Below the pieces are notes generated by a model. It made no database searches. It was not told the DNA's origin and was given only the letters and a program-made list of their open reading frames with translations. From positions 248,001 to 312,000 of the forward strand of contig NZ_QJVC01000004.1 in the NCBI RefSeq assembly GCF_003219795.1: a stretch of DNA of 64,000 nucleotides, written 5' to 3'. The position numbers were made by a program, and so were the translations under genes. Source of the DNA: Arthrobacter psychrolactophilus. GTDB lineage: Bacteria; Actinomycetota; Actinomycetes; Actinomycetales; Micrococcaceae. Positions 34,174 to 45,357 of the stretch are shown one piece after another (the stretch's first letter is position 1; each line of letters begins with the position of its first letter).

Positions 34174-35877
34174 CTAGCGTCCGCGACGCTGGTTGGAGGC
34201 CGGAGCCGACGCACGGCGGGCACCGCCACCGGAGCGTGCCGGACGAGCCGAGCCACCACCGTTTGCGTTGTAGCTGCCGCCGGAGGTTCCACCGGTGTTG
34301 GAGGACCAGGCCGGGCTCGATCCGGTGCGTGCACCTTCGCGTGTTCCGCCCTGCGGGGCGCGCTTGCCGCGAGCTACATCGCCGTCGCGAGCCGGACGAC
34401 CTTCACCGGAACGTACGGGACGGCCTTCGCCGGCAGCACGTGCCGGACGACGGTTTTCGCCGCCGCCGAAGCGGGCACCCTGCTGGGCGCCTTCGCGACG
34501 CTCGCCGCGGTTGCCCGCAGCTGCCGGACGCTCTGAAGAGTCGGAGGAAACGCGTCCACGGCCACCGCGGCCGCCACGGCCACCGGCGGTGGGGGCTGCG
34601 CCGGAACGGGCGCGCTTGCGCTGAGCGTTTGCACCGGTTGAGGTGCCACCGCCCTGAGCCGGCTGCTTGGAGGCGAGCAAGGCTGCACGGGTGCGCGGGT
34701 CAATCTTGTCAGCAACGTCGCCAACCAAGGTCGCGATCAGCGGTGAGCTGGTGGTGACGCGCTCGAAGTTCACGTCAACTCCGGCTGCGCGCATGAGCTT
34801 CTTGACGTCGCCCTGCTGCTCCGGGAGCGTCAAGGTGACAACAACGCCGTCGGATCCGGCGCGAGCCGTACGACCCGAGCGGTGCAGGTAAGCCTTGTGT
34901 TCTGTGGGCGGGTCAACGTGGATAACCAGTTCGATGTCATCAACGTGCACGCCGCGGGCGGCAACGTCGGTGGCAACCAGGACGCGAACGTCACCGGTGG
35001 AGAACTCGGCCAGGTTCCGGTCACGGGCATTCTGTGACAGGTTTCCATGAAGGTCGACGGCGGGGATGCCGGCGTCGGTCAGGGTCTTGGCCAGCTTGCG
35101 AGCGTGGTGCTTGGTGCGCATGAAGAGGATGCGGCGACCGGCGCCCGATGCGAGCTCAACGATGACCTGCTTCTTGACGGTCTGGTCGTTGACCACAAGA
35201 ACGTGGTGCTCCATGGTGGAAACAGCAGCCTTGGGCTCGTCCACCGAGTGGGTGAGCTGGTTGGAGAGGTAACGCTGAACAATCTTGTCCACGCCGTTAT
35301 CCAAGGTGGCGGAGAACAGCATGCGCTGACCCTGGGTGGGGGTCGTGTCCAGGAGGCGCTTGACGACGGGCAGGAAGCCGAGGTCAGCCATGTGGTCGGC
35401 CTCATCGAGGACCGTGATCTCAACGTTTTCCAGCGAGACGATGCGCTGCTTCATGAGGTCTTCGAGGCGACCCGGGCAAGCGATGACGATGTCAACACCG
35501 GCGCGCAGGGCCTTTTCCTGACGAGCCTGTGAGACACCACCGTAGATGACGGTCGTGTTCAAGCCCATGGCCTTGGCGAGGGGCTCGATGGTGTTGTTTA
35601 GCTGGGTTGCGAGCTCGCGCGTCGGAGCCAAAACCAGGCCCATCGGCTTGCCGGGCTTGCGGAAGTACGGGGCTTCGCGCTCGGCCAGGCGGGCTACGAG
35701 CGGGATGGAGAAGGCAATGGTCTTGCCGGAGCCGGTGCGGCCGCGACCCAGAACATCGCGGCCTGCCAGGGTGTCCGGCAGGGTCTTGATCTGGATGGGG
35801 AATGCTTCTTCAATGCCCTGAGCGGCGAGTGAAGCAACGATTTCCTTGGGCGCACCAAGGGCAGCAAAAGTTGTCAT
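34174..35877 (-). CDS. DEAD-box RNA helicase with RGG-like tail
   Basis: The 567-residue protein starts at MTTFAALGAPKEIV, with GAAAGA upstream. Helicase motifs include GRGRTGSGKT near 45, PTRELATQL, LDEADHMADLG, SAT, and HRSGRTARAG. From about residue 410 a tail of some 155 residues is very rich in Arg and Gly (GGRGGRGGRGRV and similar) and likely binds RNA. Such helicases act in cold adaptation and ribosome or mRNA remodelling. Confidence 0.92.
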   Translation of the reverse strand: MTTFAALGAPKEIVASLAAQGIEEAFPIQIKTLPDTLAGRDVLGRGRTGSGKTIAFSIPLVARLAEREAPYFRKPGKPMGLVLAPTRELATQLNNTIEPLAKAMGLNTTVIYGGVSQARQEKALRAGVDIVIACPGRLEDLMKQRIVSLENVEITVLDEADHMADLGFLPVVKRLLDTTPTQGQRMLFSATLDNGVDKIVQRYLSNQLTHSVDEPKAAVSTMEHHVLVVNDQTVKKQVIVELASGAGRRILFMRTKHHARKLAKTLTDAGIPAVDLHGNLSQNARDRNLAEFSTGDVRVLVATDVAARGVHVDDIELVIHVDPPTEHKAYLHRSGRTARAGSDGVVVTLTLPEQQGDVKKLMRAAGVDVNFERVTTSSPLIATLVGDVADKIDPRTRAALLASKQPAQGGGTSTGANAQRKRARSGAAPTAGGRGGRGGRGRVSSDSSERPAAAGNRGERREGAQQGARFGGGENRRPARAAGEGRPVRSGEGRPARDGDVARGKRAPQGGTREGARTGSSPAWSSNTGGTSGGSYNANGGGSARPARSGGGARRASAPASNQRRGR

Positions 35878-36190
35878 GTAAAGAGAGAATCTTTCGTAAG
35901 GCGGTTCAACGTCCCACGGGCAGTTTTGACCGCGGGTTCGCCGATTCAATGCCAGAGCGTGTCAACCGCGAGTTGCTATAGAGCAAAATCAATGCGGGAC
36001 AAGTTGCATGCGTTCATCGACGCAGAATGCGCTTAATGCACATTAAGTAGTCTCAGTCTAACAGCGGCTCGACGCCGGACCTCCCGAAAGTGCCACAACT
36101 CACCTTCTGCGCTGTGGATCCTAGGAGGCGCCCCTATGAACCTCGATGCGATTGAACCAGCTCTCACTAACCCCGGTACGCTTAACTCCG
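35878..36190. other. Divergent intergenic region of helicase and trmB
   Basis: This 313-bp stretch contains the 5' regions of both genes. TTGAAC (36152-36157) and TACGCT (36177-36182) with a 19-bp spacer may be the trmB promoter, ending 8 bases before its ATG. The helicase side could hold a long 5' UTR. No RNA gene was recognised. Confidence 0.4.
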
Positions 36191-37135
36191 ATGAGTGAAA
36201 ACCCAGTTTCCAGCCCAGAATCCCTAGCGACTGCCGCAGAGGCCAGCGCAACTGACACCGTTGCGCAGCATCTTGAGCAGCCCGCGCCGCGTACGGAAGA
36301 CGGCTCCGCGCGTCCCGTCACGCCGGGAAGTCAGGCCGCCGAGGGCACCTACCGCGCCCAGCCGGTGTCGTTTGTGCGTCGCGGCACCCGTTTGCAGGGC
36401 CGCCGCCAGCAGGCGTGGAATGATCACTCCGACACTCTCGCGGTAGACGTTCCCCGCCACATCTCCGACACCTCGGTGCACCCCGAATACGTCTTTGATG
36501 CTGAAGAAGAATTTGGCCGCACGGCTCCTCTGGTGGTTGAAATTGGTTCTGGCTTGGGCGACGCCGTCATCCATGCAGCCAAGGAGAACCCGGACAAGGA
36601 CTTCCTGGCCGTTGAGGTCTACACCCCCGGACTGGCCCAGACTATCCAAAAGATCGTTTCCAACGAGCTCAACAACGTCCGCGTGGTGCAGGCCAACGCC
36701 CCCGAGGTCCTGAGCACCATGCTCCCGGCTGGCTCGGTCAGTGAGGTGTGGGTATTCTTCCCGGACCCGTGGCACAAGACCAAGCACAACAAGCGCCGCA
36801 TGGTGAAGGACACCTTCGCCCCGCTCGTGGCCCGCGTCCTAGCTCCCGGTGGAACCTGGCGCCTGGCCACCGACTGGTCCACCTACGCCGAGCAGATGCT
36901 GGAGGTTGGTGCGGCTGCGGAAGAGTTCACCAACATGCACGACGGCGAACGCACCGGTTCCGATAGCCCCCTCACCGCGGCGCGACTCAGTGGAGTAGAT
37001 TGCGAACAAAGTGACGAGCCGGACACGGTGGGTGGTTGGGCTCCGCGTTTTGACGGACGTATCTTGACGAGTTTTGAAAATAAGGCGCACAAGGCCGGTC
37101 GAGTCATCTTCGACCTCGCGTTCCGCCGCAACTAA
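36191..37135 (+). CDS. trmB: tRNA (guanine-N7)-methyltransferase
   Basis: TrmB methylates G46 of tRNAs with SAM. The protein of about 314 residues has an unstructured N-terminal extension of about 60 residues, VEIGSGLGDAVIHAA (SAM motif I) near 117, FLAVEVY, and the signature WVFFPDPWHKTKHNKRRM near 190. The start MSENPVSS is preferred; a longer in-frame extension lacks support. It probably has a leaderless message. Confidence 0.93.
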   Translation: MSENPVSSPESLATAAEASATDTVAQHLEQPAPRTEDGSARPVTPGSQAAEGTYRAQPVSFVRRGTRLQGRRQQAWNDHSDTLAVDVPRHISDTSVHPEYVFDAEEEFGRTAPLVVEIGSGLGDAVIHAAKENPDKDFLAVEVYTPGLAQTIQKIVSNELNNVRVVQANAPEVLSTMLPAGSVSEVWVFFPDPWHKTKHNKRRMVKDTFAPLVARVLAPGGTWRLATDWSTYAEQMLEVGAAAEEFTNMHDGERTGSDSPLTAARLSGVDCEQSDEPDTVGGWAPRFDGRILTSFENKAHKAGRVIFDLAFRRN

Positions 37136-37348
37136 GCACCACCGTGCCGTGGGGCGGCGGATTTGTGACGAGAATTCGCCGCCCCACCAAAGATCTCCGT
37201 GCCTTTTTGCACTGGATTCGCCTCACCATTACCTCGTTACGGGATCTCAACGAACCCAAAAGATGAAAGTGTGGCCCAAAGCCGCCTAAGATTGATAGAT
37301 GTGGTTCGCAATCTTGAACCCTCCTCAACCGACAGGTGGAAAAGTTCC

Positions 37349-40300
37349 GTGACGCAATCCTCCGCGAGTTCCCGTTTGCTAACGCGAGTCGCCGAGTTCA
37401 CCGACAATTCCATTGCGGCTGGCCGTGTGTATGCAGATCAGGGACGGGTCAGCGACATCACGCTGGAACCGGAAACTGGGCTACTCTCCGGCAAGGTGGC
37501 AGGAACTCAGGTTTACCGGACAACGGCAAAGCTTGTCCGCGAGCACGACGGCGTGATCGCCTGCCGTGTCGGCATCTGCAACTGCCCGGTGCGCCAAAAT
37601 TGCAAACACGTCGTGGCCTTGATCGCCGCTGCTGAAGCCGATCAGTCGTTCACCGATTTCTTCGTTCCCGAGGAAGCGCCGCGGGAACCCACGTTCCTGG
37701 AAACGCTGCTGGCCAAGGCCAAGGACGGCAAGTCGGCCGCCTCTGCACCTGCTCCCAGCGATGACGTCGAAGCGCTCGACTCTTGGGAAGCGGCCCTTTC
37801 CGCCCTTCTTCCACCAACGACGCTTGCACCCAGCGCGGACACCCCGGCCCTGGGTCTGCAATTTGAGCTTCATGTTCCCCCGCCTCGTTTTTCTTACCGC
37901 GGTCGCGGTGGCACGGTTCCCTCGGAGCCTGTCCTCAACGTGCGCCCGGTTGTCATGGGCACGCGCGGAAAATGGGTTAAGACCGGCGTCAGCTGGGCAA
38001 CCCTCGGCTACCTGACGTACGGCGGCGCCCACGACCGCACACAGCTGGAATGGCTCACGGAATTCCTGACCTCGCACAGCCCACGGCAGTTCAACCATGG
38101 CAATGCTGGTTCCTGGTTGTCACTGAACGATTTCGCTGGCCGCAATCTCTGGCAGCTGCTCCATGGCGCACACAAAAACGGTATTGCCCTGATCCAGACC
38201 GGTAATGGTGACCCGGTCCGGGTTGTTGAGCACAACGCCAAGCTGCAACTCGATGTCACGCAGGGCGAATCCGGCGGCCTCGATGTTGGCCCCATGATCG
38301 AGATCGACGGCGTGCCCGTCACCGCAGAGATCGTGGGCCGCGTGGGCAATCCCGTCAACGGCTTGTTCTTCAGCAATCTCTCCGAGCCCACCGCGATGGG
38401 CGGACCGGCCCCGGTAAGCCACAGCGGTGGCGTTGTACGCGGAGATCTCACCTTGGCTCCCTTGCCGGCAGATGTCTCCACGCAGATGCTTGATTTCGCC
38501 CTTCGCAAGGAACTTGTCCACGTTCCGGAGACGGCCAGGGAGAAGTTCCTGACCCAGTTCTACCCGCAGCTGAAGCAGGCCGCCCCCGTGGTGTCAGCCG
38601 ATCATTCCGTGGAGCTTCCAGCCTATGTAGAGCCGACGCTTTCACTCTTGGCCGCTTACGGTTCCGATCACACGGTTCGTTTGCATTGGGAATGGCACTA
38701 CCCCGTCGGTAATCGCGTGACGTCCCTGCCGCTCTGGCCGGAACTGGGCGAGCACGCGGTGCGGGATACCGCTGCGGAGGCTCGACTCGTTGCCAGTGTT
38801 GGGCAGCCGTGGGAAGACATTACGGATATGGGTGTCGCGGCGAATCATGCCTGGGGTGACCCTACGTTGGCGGGGACCGCAGCTCTGAGCGGGCTCGATA
38901 CCCTGACCTTCACCGAGACGGTCCTGCCGCGTTTGCGGGAACTGCCCGGTGTTGAAGTCGATACCAGCGGTGACATCGCCAGCTACCGCGAGGTCACCGA
39001 GGCTCCCGTCGTCACGATTTCCACCAAGGCCACCGACGAGCGCGACTGGTTTGACCTGGGCATTGTGATCACGCTCGAGGGACAGTATGTCTCCTTCGCC
39101 GCCGTCTTCTCCGCGCTGGCTGCAGGGAATACGCGCATGCTGTTGCCCAGTGGCGCTTATTTCTCCCTGGATCGCCCCGAGTTGCACCAGTTGCGCGCCT
39201 TGATTGACGAAGCTCGCAGCCTCAACGACAACAAGGACGGGGAGCTGCGCATCAGCCGCTTCCAGGCTGGCTTGTGGGACGAGTTGGCCCAGTTGGGCAT
39301 TGTCGACGAGCAGGCGCAGGCTTGGCGTAAGGCGATTTCTGGTCTGCTCGACGGCGGACCTCCCGTACCGCTGCCAACTCCTGAGGGCCTCAACGCGACT
39401 TTGCGTCCATACCAGTTGGATGGTTTTAACTGGCTGCATTTCTTGTACAGCTTTGGTCTTGGCGGCGTTCTTGCCGATGACATGGGTTTGGGTAAAACCG
39501 TCCAGACCTTGGCCTTGATGTGCCAGGTTAAGGCCGATGCGGCTGCCGGCGTAGGCGCCGATGCTGCCACCGAGGCGGGCACGGGCGATAGCGTTGGATC
39601 CGGTTCAGGGTCCGGCAATAAGCCCTTCCTCGTGGTCGCACCGACCTCCGTGGTGGGTAACTGGGCTAGTGAAAGCATCAAGTTTGCGCCGGGGCTGCGC
39701 GTCGTCACCGTGTCCGAGACTTTTGCCAAGAGCGGCCTGAATTCGGCGGCCTTCTTTGATGGTGCGGATATTGTCATTACCTCTTACGCCTTGTTCCGGA
39801 TCGATTTCGCCGAGTACGGTATGCAGCCGTTTGCCGGGTTGATCTTGGATGAGGCGCAGTTCGTCAAGAATCACCAGTCGAAGGCTTACCAGTGCGCCCG
39901 GAAGCTGAAGGCTCCGTTCAAGCTGGCCGTCACGGGTACTCCCATGGAAAACAACCTCATGGAGCTGTGGGCGTTGCTCTCGATCGTGGCTCCTGGTCTG
40001 TTCCCCAGCCCGAAGCGTTTTGCCGAGTTCTACCAGCGTCCCATTGAAAAGAGTGCGGACTCCGAGTTGCTGACTAAACTGCGTGCCCGGGTTAAGCCGC
40101 TCATGCTGCGCCGCACCAAGGAAGCCGTGATTGCCGATCTTCCGGCCAAGCAGGAGCAGGTGCTAGAAGTTGAGCTGAATCCACGTCACCAGAAGATCTA
40201 CCAGACACATCTGCAGCGTGAACGCGCCAAAATTCTGGGCTTGCTCGAAGACGTGAACAAGAACCGTTTCACGATCTTCCAGTCGCTGACCTTGCTGCGC

Positions 40301-40858
40301 CAGCTCAGCCTGGATGTGTCGCTCGTCGACGAAGGCCAGGCCGGGGTGCGCTCGTCCAAGCTGGATGTACTCTTCGAACAGCTCGAAGACGTGGTCAAGG
40401 AAGGGCACCGCGCGCTGATCTTCAGCCAGTTCACGGGCTTCCTGGGCAAGGTGCGTGATCGCCTCGTGGCCGAGGGTATTGACTTCCAATACCTTGACGG
40501 AGCTACCCGGAATAGGGCCGCCGTCGTGGATGAATTCAAGAATGGCGATTCCCCGCTGTTCCTGATCAGCCTCAAGGCCGGTGGTTTTGGTTTGAACCTG
40601 ACCGAGGCCGACTACGTCTTCATCCTTGACCCGTGGTGGAACCCCGCCTCCGAGGCTCAGGCCGTGGACCGTACCCACCGCATCGGACAGAAGAAAAACG
40701 TGATGGTGTACCGTCTCGTCGCCAAGGACACGATCGAAGAAAAGGTCATGGCGTTGAAGGCCAAGAAGTCGCAGCTGTTCTCGGACGTCATGAGCGGTGA
40801 TTCGCTCTCCAGCGGCGCCCTGACAGCCACCGATCTGGCCGGCCTCTTCCGAGACTGA
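37349..40858 (+). CDS. SWIM-domain SNF2-family helicase
   Basis: The 1169-residue protein starts at a GTG after GGTGGA. It has an N-terminal SWIM zinc finger (CNCPVRQNCKHV, near 72-90), a long bacterial SNF2-specific middle region and an SNF2 ATPase: ADDMGLGKT near 710, DEAQ box in LILDEAQFVKN, GTPMENNL, and the helicase C domain with LISLKAGGFGLNLTEADYV and QAVDRTHRIGQ. A Gly/Ala/Ser-rich insert (about 735-760) separates motifs I and Ia. It probably translocates on DNA; the specific role is unknown. Confidence 0.92.
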   Translation: MTQSSASSRLLTRVAEFTDNSIAAGRVYADQGRVSDITLEPETGLLSGKVAGTQVYRTTAKLVREHDGVIACRVGICNCPVRQNCKHVVALIAAAEADQSFTDFFVPEEAPREPTFLETLLAKAKDGKSAASAPAPSDDVEALDSWEAALSALLPPTTLAPSADTPALGLQFELHVPPPRFSYRGRGGTVPSEPVLNVRPVVMGTRGKWVKTGVSWATLGYLTYGGAHDRTQLEWLTEFLTSHSPRQFNHGNAGSWLSLNDFAGRNLWQLLHGAHKNGIALIQTGNGDPVRVVEHNAKLQLDVTQGESGGLDVGPMIEIDGVPVTAEIVGRVGNPVNGLFFSNLSEPTAMGGPAPVSHSGGVVRGDLTLAPLPADVSTQMLDFALRKELVHVPETAREKFLTQFYPQLKQAAPVVSADHSVELPAYVEPTLSLLAAYGSDHTVRLHWEWHYPVGNRVTSLPLWPELGEHAVRDTAAEARLVASVGQPWEDITDMGVAANHAWGDPTLAGTAALSGLDTLTFTETVLPRLRELPGVEVDTSGDIASYREVTEAPVVTISTKATDERDWFDLGIVITLEGQYVSFAAVFSALAAGNTRMLLPSGAYFSLDRPELHQLRALIDEARSLNDNKDGELRISRFQAGLWDELAQLGIVDEQAQAWRKAISGLLDGGPPVPLPTPEGLNATLRPYQLDGFNWLHFLYSFGLGGVLADDMGLGKTVQTLALMCQVKADAAAGVGADAATEAGTGDSVGSGSGSGNKPFLVVAPTSVVGNWASESIKFAPGLRVVTVSETFAKSGLNSAAFFDGADIVITSYALFRIDFAEYGMQPFAGLILDEAQFVKNHQSKAYQCARKLKAPFKLAVTGTPMENNLMELWALLSIVAPGLFPSPKRFAEFYQRPIEKSADSELLTKLRARVKPLMLRRTKEAVIADLPAKQEQVLEVELNPRHQKIYQTHLQRERAKILGLLEDVNKNRFTIFQSLTLLRQLSLDVSLVDEGQAGVRSSKLDVLFEQLEDVVKEGHRALIFSQFTGFLGKVRDRLVAEGIDFQYLDGATRNRAAVVDEFKNGDSPLFLISLKAGGFGLNLTEADYVFILDPWWNPASEAQAVDRTHRIGQKKNVMVYRLVAKDTIEEKVMALKAKKSQLFSDVMSGDSLSSGALTATDLAGLFRD

Positions 40859-40872
40859 GAAATCCCGCCTCT

Positions 40873-40902
40873 AGGGGAGTCAGTCACGCGGCAGGCTCCC
40901 CT
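40873..40902 (+). terminator. Possible terminator of the SNF2 gene
   Basis: AGGGGAG and CTCCCCT form a 7-bp GC-rich stem around 16 nt, starting 15 bp after the stop. The loop CACGCGGCAGG shares sequence with the region near 20955, so this may also be part of the repeat family. Confidence 0.45.
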
Positions 40903-40918
40903 GCGCCCCTTCCGCTCA

Positions 40919-40977
40919 TCGACTCGTCAGCTAACGCCCTTTCGCCGCGTGGATAAGGGCGTGACGTGACGACTCAA
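40919..40977. repeat. Extragenic palindrome, copy C
   Basis: A 59-bp imperfect inverted repeat with arms TCGACTCGTCAGCTAACGCC and GGCGTGACGTGACGACTCAA corresponds closely to copy B. It lies between the SNF2 gene and the hspR terminator. Confidence 0.75.
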
Positions 40978-41017
40978 AACGCAGGTGGCGACTGCGCAAA
41001 GGGTGCTTAAAGCAAAA

Positions 41018-41072
41018 CCCGCAGCTGCTGACTACCTCACGAATGGTTCGTGAGGTAGTCAGCAGCTGCGGG
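41018..41072. terminator. 26-bp perfect hairpin between SNF2 gene and hspR
   Basis: Arms 41018-41043 and 41047-41072 are perfectly complementary around the loop TGG, flanked by AAAA on the left and TGTTTG on the right. It separates two converging operons. Confidence 0.8.
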
Positions 41073-41087
41073 CCTGTTTGTGGCTCG

Positions 41088-41546
41088 TTACTTCTTTTTG
41101 GCTGTGAGCGCTCGGGGGCTCCACACCACCATGGCCTGGCTGCGAGGCCGAGGGCGCTGGCCCCGTGAGAGGGCCACGATGTCTCCGCCCATCAGGCCGG
41201 CGGCAAAGACGCGGCTGTTGGTGCGGGGAGGTCGGGACTCCATCTCGGCCGTGACCAGTTCAAGCTGTTCGCTCAGTTCTACGACCTTCGAACGCAGCGC
41301 ATCAACCTGATTTTGCAACTCCATGATGCGCCGAATACCTTCGAGGGAGACGCCCTCGTGTGAGAGCCGCTGCACCTCCCGGAGCATGTTCACATCATGC
41401 TGCGAATAGCGCCGCGATCGGCCGGGCGCGCGGCTCGGCTTCACAATCCCCAGCCGGTCGTACTGCCGCAAGGTCTGCGGATGCATATCGGCCAATTCGG
41501 CCGCAACGGAGATCACAAAGATCGGTGAATACGGGTCAACAATCAT
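41088..41546 (-). CDS. hspR: Heat-shock repressor HspR (MerR family)
   Basis: The 152-residue protein has the MerR HTH in its HspR form (FVISVAAELADMHPQTLRQYDRLGIVKPSR..GRSRRYS) followed by a coiled coil (LEGIRRIMELQNQVDALRSKVVELSEQLE). HspR binds HAIR sites with DnaK as co-repressor. It is the last gene of the dnaK operon, so it represses its own synthesis. HAIR-like sites occur upstream of dnaK and clpB. GAAAGGAG precedes the ATG. Confidence 0.95.
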   Translation of the reverse strand: MIVDPYSPIFVISVAAELADMHPQTLRQYDRLGIVKPSRAPGRSRRYSQHDVNMLREVQRLSHEGVSLEGIRRIMELQNQVDALRSKVVELSEQLELVTAEMESRPPRTNSRVFAAGLMGGDIVALSRGQRPRPRSQAMVVWSPRALTAKKK

Positions 41547-41602
41547 CGTGAGCTCCTTTCTGAAGTAGTGGTGATAACGCTAGGCTCGACCAGCGGTGGT
41601 GG

Positions 41603-42583
41603 CTACAGCTTAGATTTGTCCGCCAGCGTGGCGCGGGGGTCGCCGTCGGCCGTGGCTGCCGCGAAGGCTCGCACGGCTTCTTCGGCTTCCTTGCTGAGCT
41701 TCTGCGGAACTGTCACATCGATCGTGACGAGGAGATCGCCGTCGCCCTTCTTGGTCTGCACACCGGCTCCCTTGACGCGCAAGGTACGGCCCGACGGCGT
41801 TCCGGCAGGCACGCGGACGCGTACCGTGTCGCCAACCAGGGTTGGGACGCTGATGTCGGCTCCGAGGGCCGCCTCGGCAAAGGTGACGGGAACGTGGACA
41901 CGGATGTTGTCGCCGTCGCGGACAAAGAAGTCGTGTGGCTTGACCTTCACGGTGACCATCAGATCGCCGGGTCCGGCAGCGCCTGGCTGGCCCTTGCCCT
42001 TGACGCGAACTTTCTGGCCATCCTTGATGCCCGCGGGAATGCGAACGTCGATAACCTCGCCATTGGGCTCACGCAAGGCAATCTTTGTTCCCTTGATGGA
42101 GCCACCGAAGGAGATGGTGGTGCTGGCGCTGCGATCGGCACCCTTAGAGGGAGGGGGCTGGAAGCCACCAAAACCGCCACCGCCGCCACCGCCAAAGAGG
42201 TCTGCAAATTCCGGGGGCAGGCCTGAGCCGCCACCGAATCCGCCACCGCCGCGCTGTCCGCCGCGGCCGCCGCCGAAGAGGTCACCAAAGACGTCTTCAA
42301 AGCCGCCGCCACCATGACCGGCACCGCCTGCGCTGAAGCGGGCACCGCCGCCCATGGCGCGAATCGCGTCGTACTGCTCGCGGTCTTCCTTGCTCGAGAG
42401 CACGGAATACGCTTCGGAGACGTCCTTGAAAGTCTTCTCGGCCTGGGGATCACCGGAGTTTGTATCCGGATGATACTTGCGGGCCAGCTTTCGGTAGGCC
42501 TTCTTAATATCAGCCTCAGACGCATCTTTGGATACACCAAGGATTTTGTAGAAGTCTTTTTCTGCCCAGTCCTGACTTGCCAA
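41603..42583 (-). CDS. dnaJ: DnaJ-family co-chaperone without zinc finger
   Basis: The 326-residue protein has a J domain (9-74) with HPD, a Gly/Phe-rich region (about 77-150) and the two C-terminal beta-sandwich domains (about 158-305). The four CxxCxGxG repeats of type I DnaJ are absent, so it is a type II, CbpA-like J protein, as is usual in Micrococcaceae dnaK operons. It stimulates DnaK ATPase. It lies 108 bp after grpE with a large hairpin in the gap. Confidence 0.92.
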   Translation of the reverse strand: MASQDWAEKDFYKILGVSKDASEADIKKAYRKLARKYHPDTNSGDPQAEKTFKDVSEAYSVLSSKEDREQYDAIRAMGGGARFSAGGAGHGGGGFEDVFGDLFGGGRGGQRGGGGFGGGSGLPPEFADLFGGGGGGGFGGFQPPPSKGADRSASTTISFGGSIKGTKIALREPNGEVIDVRIPAGIKDGQKVRVKGKGQPGAAGPGDLMVTVKVKPHDFFVRDGDNIRVHVPVTFAEAALGADISVPTLVGDTVRVRVPAGTPSGRTLRVKGAGVQTKKGDGDLLVTIDVTVPQKLSKEAEEAVRAFAAATADGDPRATLADKSKL

Positions 42584-42626
42584 GACGCCTCCTTTCTAAA
42601 AGTTTGTGGGATGTTGCTGCGTCGGG

Positions 42627-42689
42627 CCCACGCGCCCGAGGGCCCCGGCCTGAATTCGCGCCAGCGAATTCAGGCCGGGAGGGCGTGGG
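42627..42689 (-). promoter_or_regulatory. Large hairpin between grpE and dnaJ
   Basis: A perfect 16-bp stem (42644-42659 with 42664-42679, loop GCCA) is extended by an outer CCCACGCGCCC/GGGCGTGGG pairing. It starts 2 bases after the grpE stop. Lacking a T-tract within an operon, it is more likely an mRNA stability or attenuation element. Confidence 0.55.
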
Positions 42690-42691
42690 TA

Positions 42692-43270
42692 TTACGCTTC
42701 GGGAACTGCCACGATTACCTGAGCGGCGCGCAGAACGCGGTCGCCGGACCGGTAACCATTGCGCAGCACCTGGCTGACCGTGTCAATTTCAACATCGGCA
42801 GACGGCTGCTGGATGAGTGCCTCGTGCACGGTCGGGTCGAAGGCGACGTCAACGGCGTCGATCTTCTCCAAGCCATACGTGGTCAAGGCGGTCTCCAGCT
42901 TAGTGGCGATAGCCGCGAACGGACCGTCGACAATGTCACCGTGAGTGCGGCCAGCATCGATATCATCGAGCACCGGCAACAGCGAGTTCAGGACGCCAAT
43001 GACGGCCATCTGGCCGGCAACTGCCCGGTCGCGCTCGACGCGCTTGCGGTAGTTGACGTACTCGGCCTGGAGGCGAAGAAGGTCATTCTTCAGCTCGAGC
43101 GCCTCGTCCGTGGCGGAACCCTGAGCTACGGATTCTTCGGCAGGAACCTCAACACCGTTGAGGATGTCCTCGGCCTGGGAAAGCGCGTCGCCTTCGGTCT
43201 CGGCGGACTCAACCGTCGGGTCCTTCGGGTCTACCGGCTGGCCCTCTTCGGGGTTTACGGACTCAGACAT
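42692..43270 (-). CDS. grpE: Nucleotide exchange factor GrpE
   Basis: The 192-residue protein has an acidic disordered N-terminus (1-55), a long dimerising helix (LKNDLLRLQAEYVNYRKRVERDR) and the beta domain (VAFDPTVHEALIQQPS, VSQVLRNGYRSGDRVLRAAQVIV). It releases ADP from DnaK. It begins 2 bp after the dnaK stop. Confidence 0.95.
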   Translation of the reverse strand: MSESVNPEEGQPVDPKDPTVESAETEGDALSQAEDILNGVEVPAEESVAQGSATDEALELKNDLLRLQAEYVNYRKRVERDRAVAGQMAVIGVLNSLLPVLDDIDAGRTHGDIVDGPFAAIATKLETALTTYGLEKIDAVDVAFDPTVHEALIQQPSADVEIDTVSQVLRNGYRSGDRVLRAAQVIVAVPEA

Positions 43271-43272
43271 GA

Positions 43273-45138
<1,866 letters not shown>

Positions 45139-45206
45139 AAGAGGTTCCTTTCATGAGCCGCTGCGTGAACTTATCCGCCAGGGTGGCGGCTCGCTCAACA
45201 GCGGTA

Positions 45207-45280
45207 TTGAGCGTTCTGCACTCAACTTTACTCAGGCTCGTTTTGTTGTCAAATGAAGTTGAGCGTAGTTGGCTCAACTT
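45207..45280 (-). promoter_or_regulatory. dnaK promoter with two HAIR-like operators
   Basis: On the minus strand TTGACA (45252-45247) and TAAAGT (45230-45225) are 16 bp apart, a near-consensus promoter. One operator, AAGTTGAG-N9-CTCAACTT, lies at 45256-45280 just upstream of -35. A second, TTGAG-N9-CTCAA, lies at 45207-45225 and overlaps the transcript start. Centres are about 52 bp apart. Confidence 0.8.
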
Positions 45281-45357
45281 TCACTTTAGGCGAACAATGC
45301 TCGACGGCGGACACCTCACCTTGCGCCCCCTTCGCCTCAGGTTCTCGTCCACAGTGC

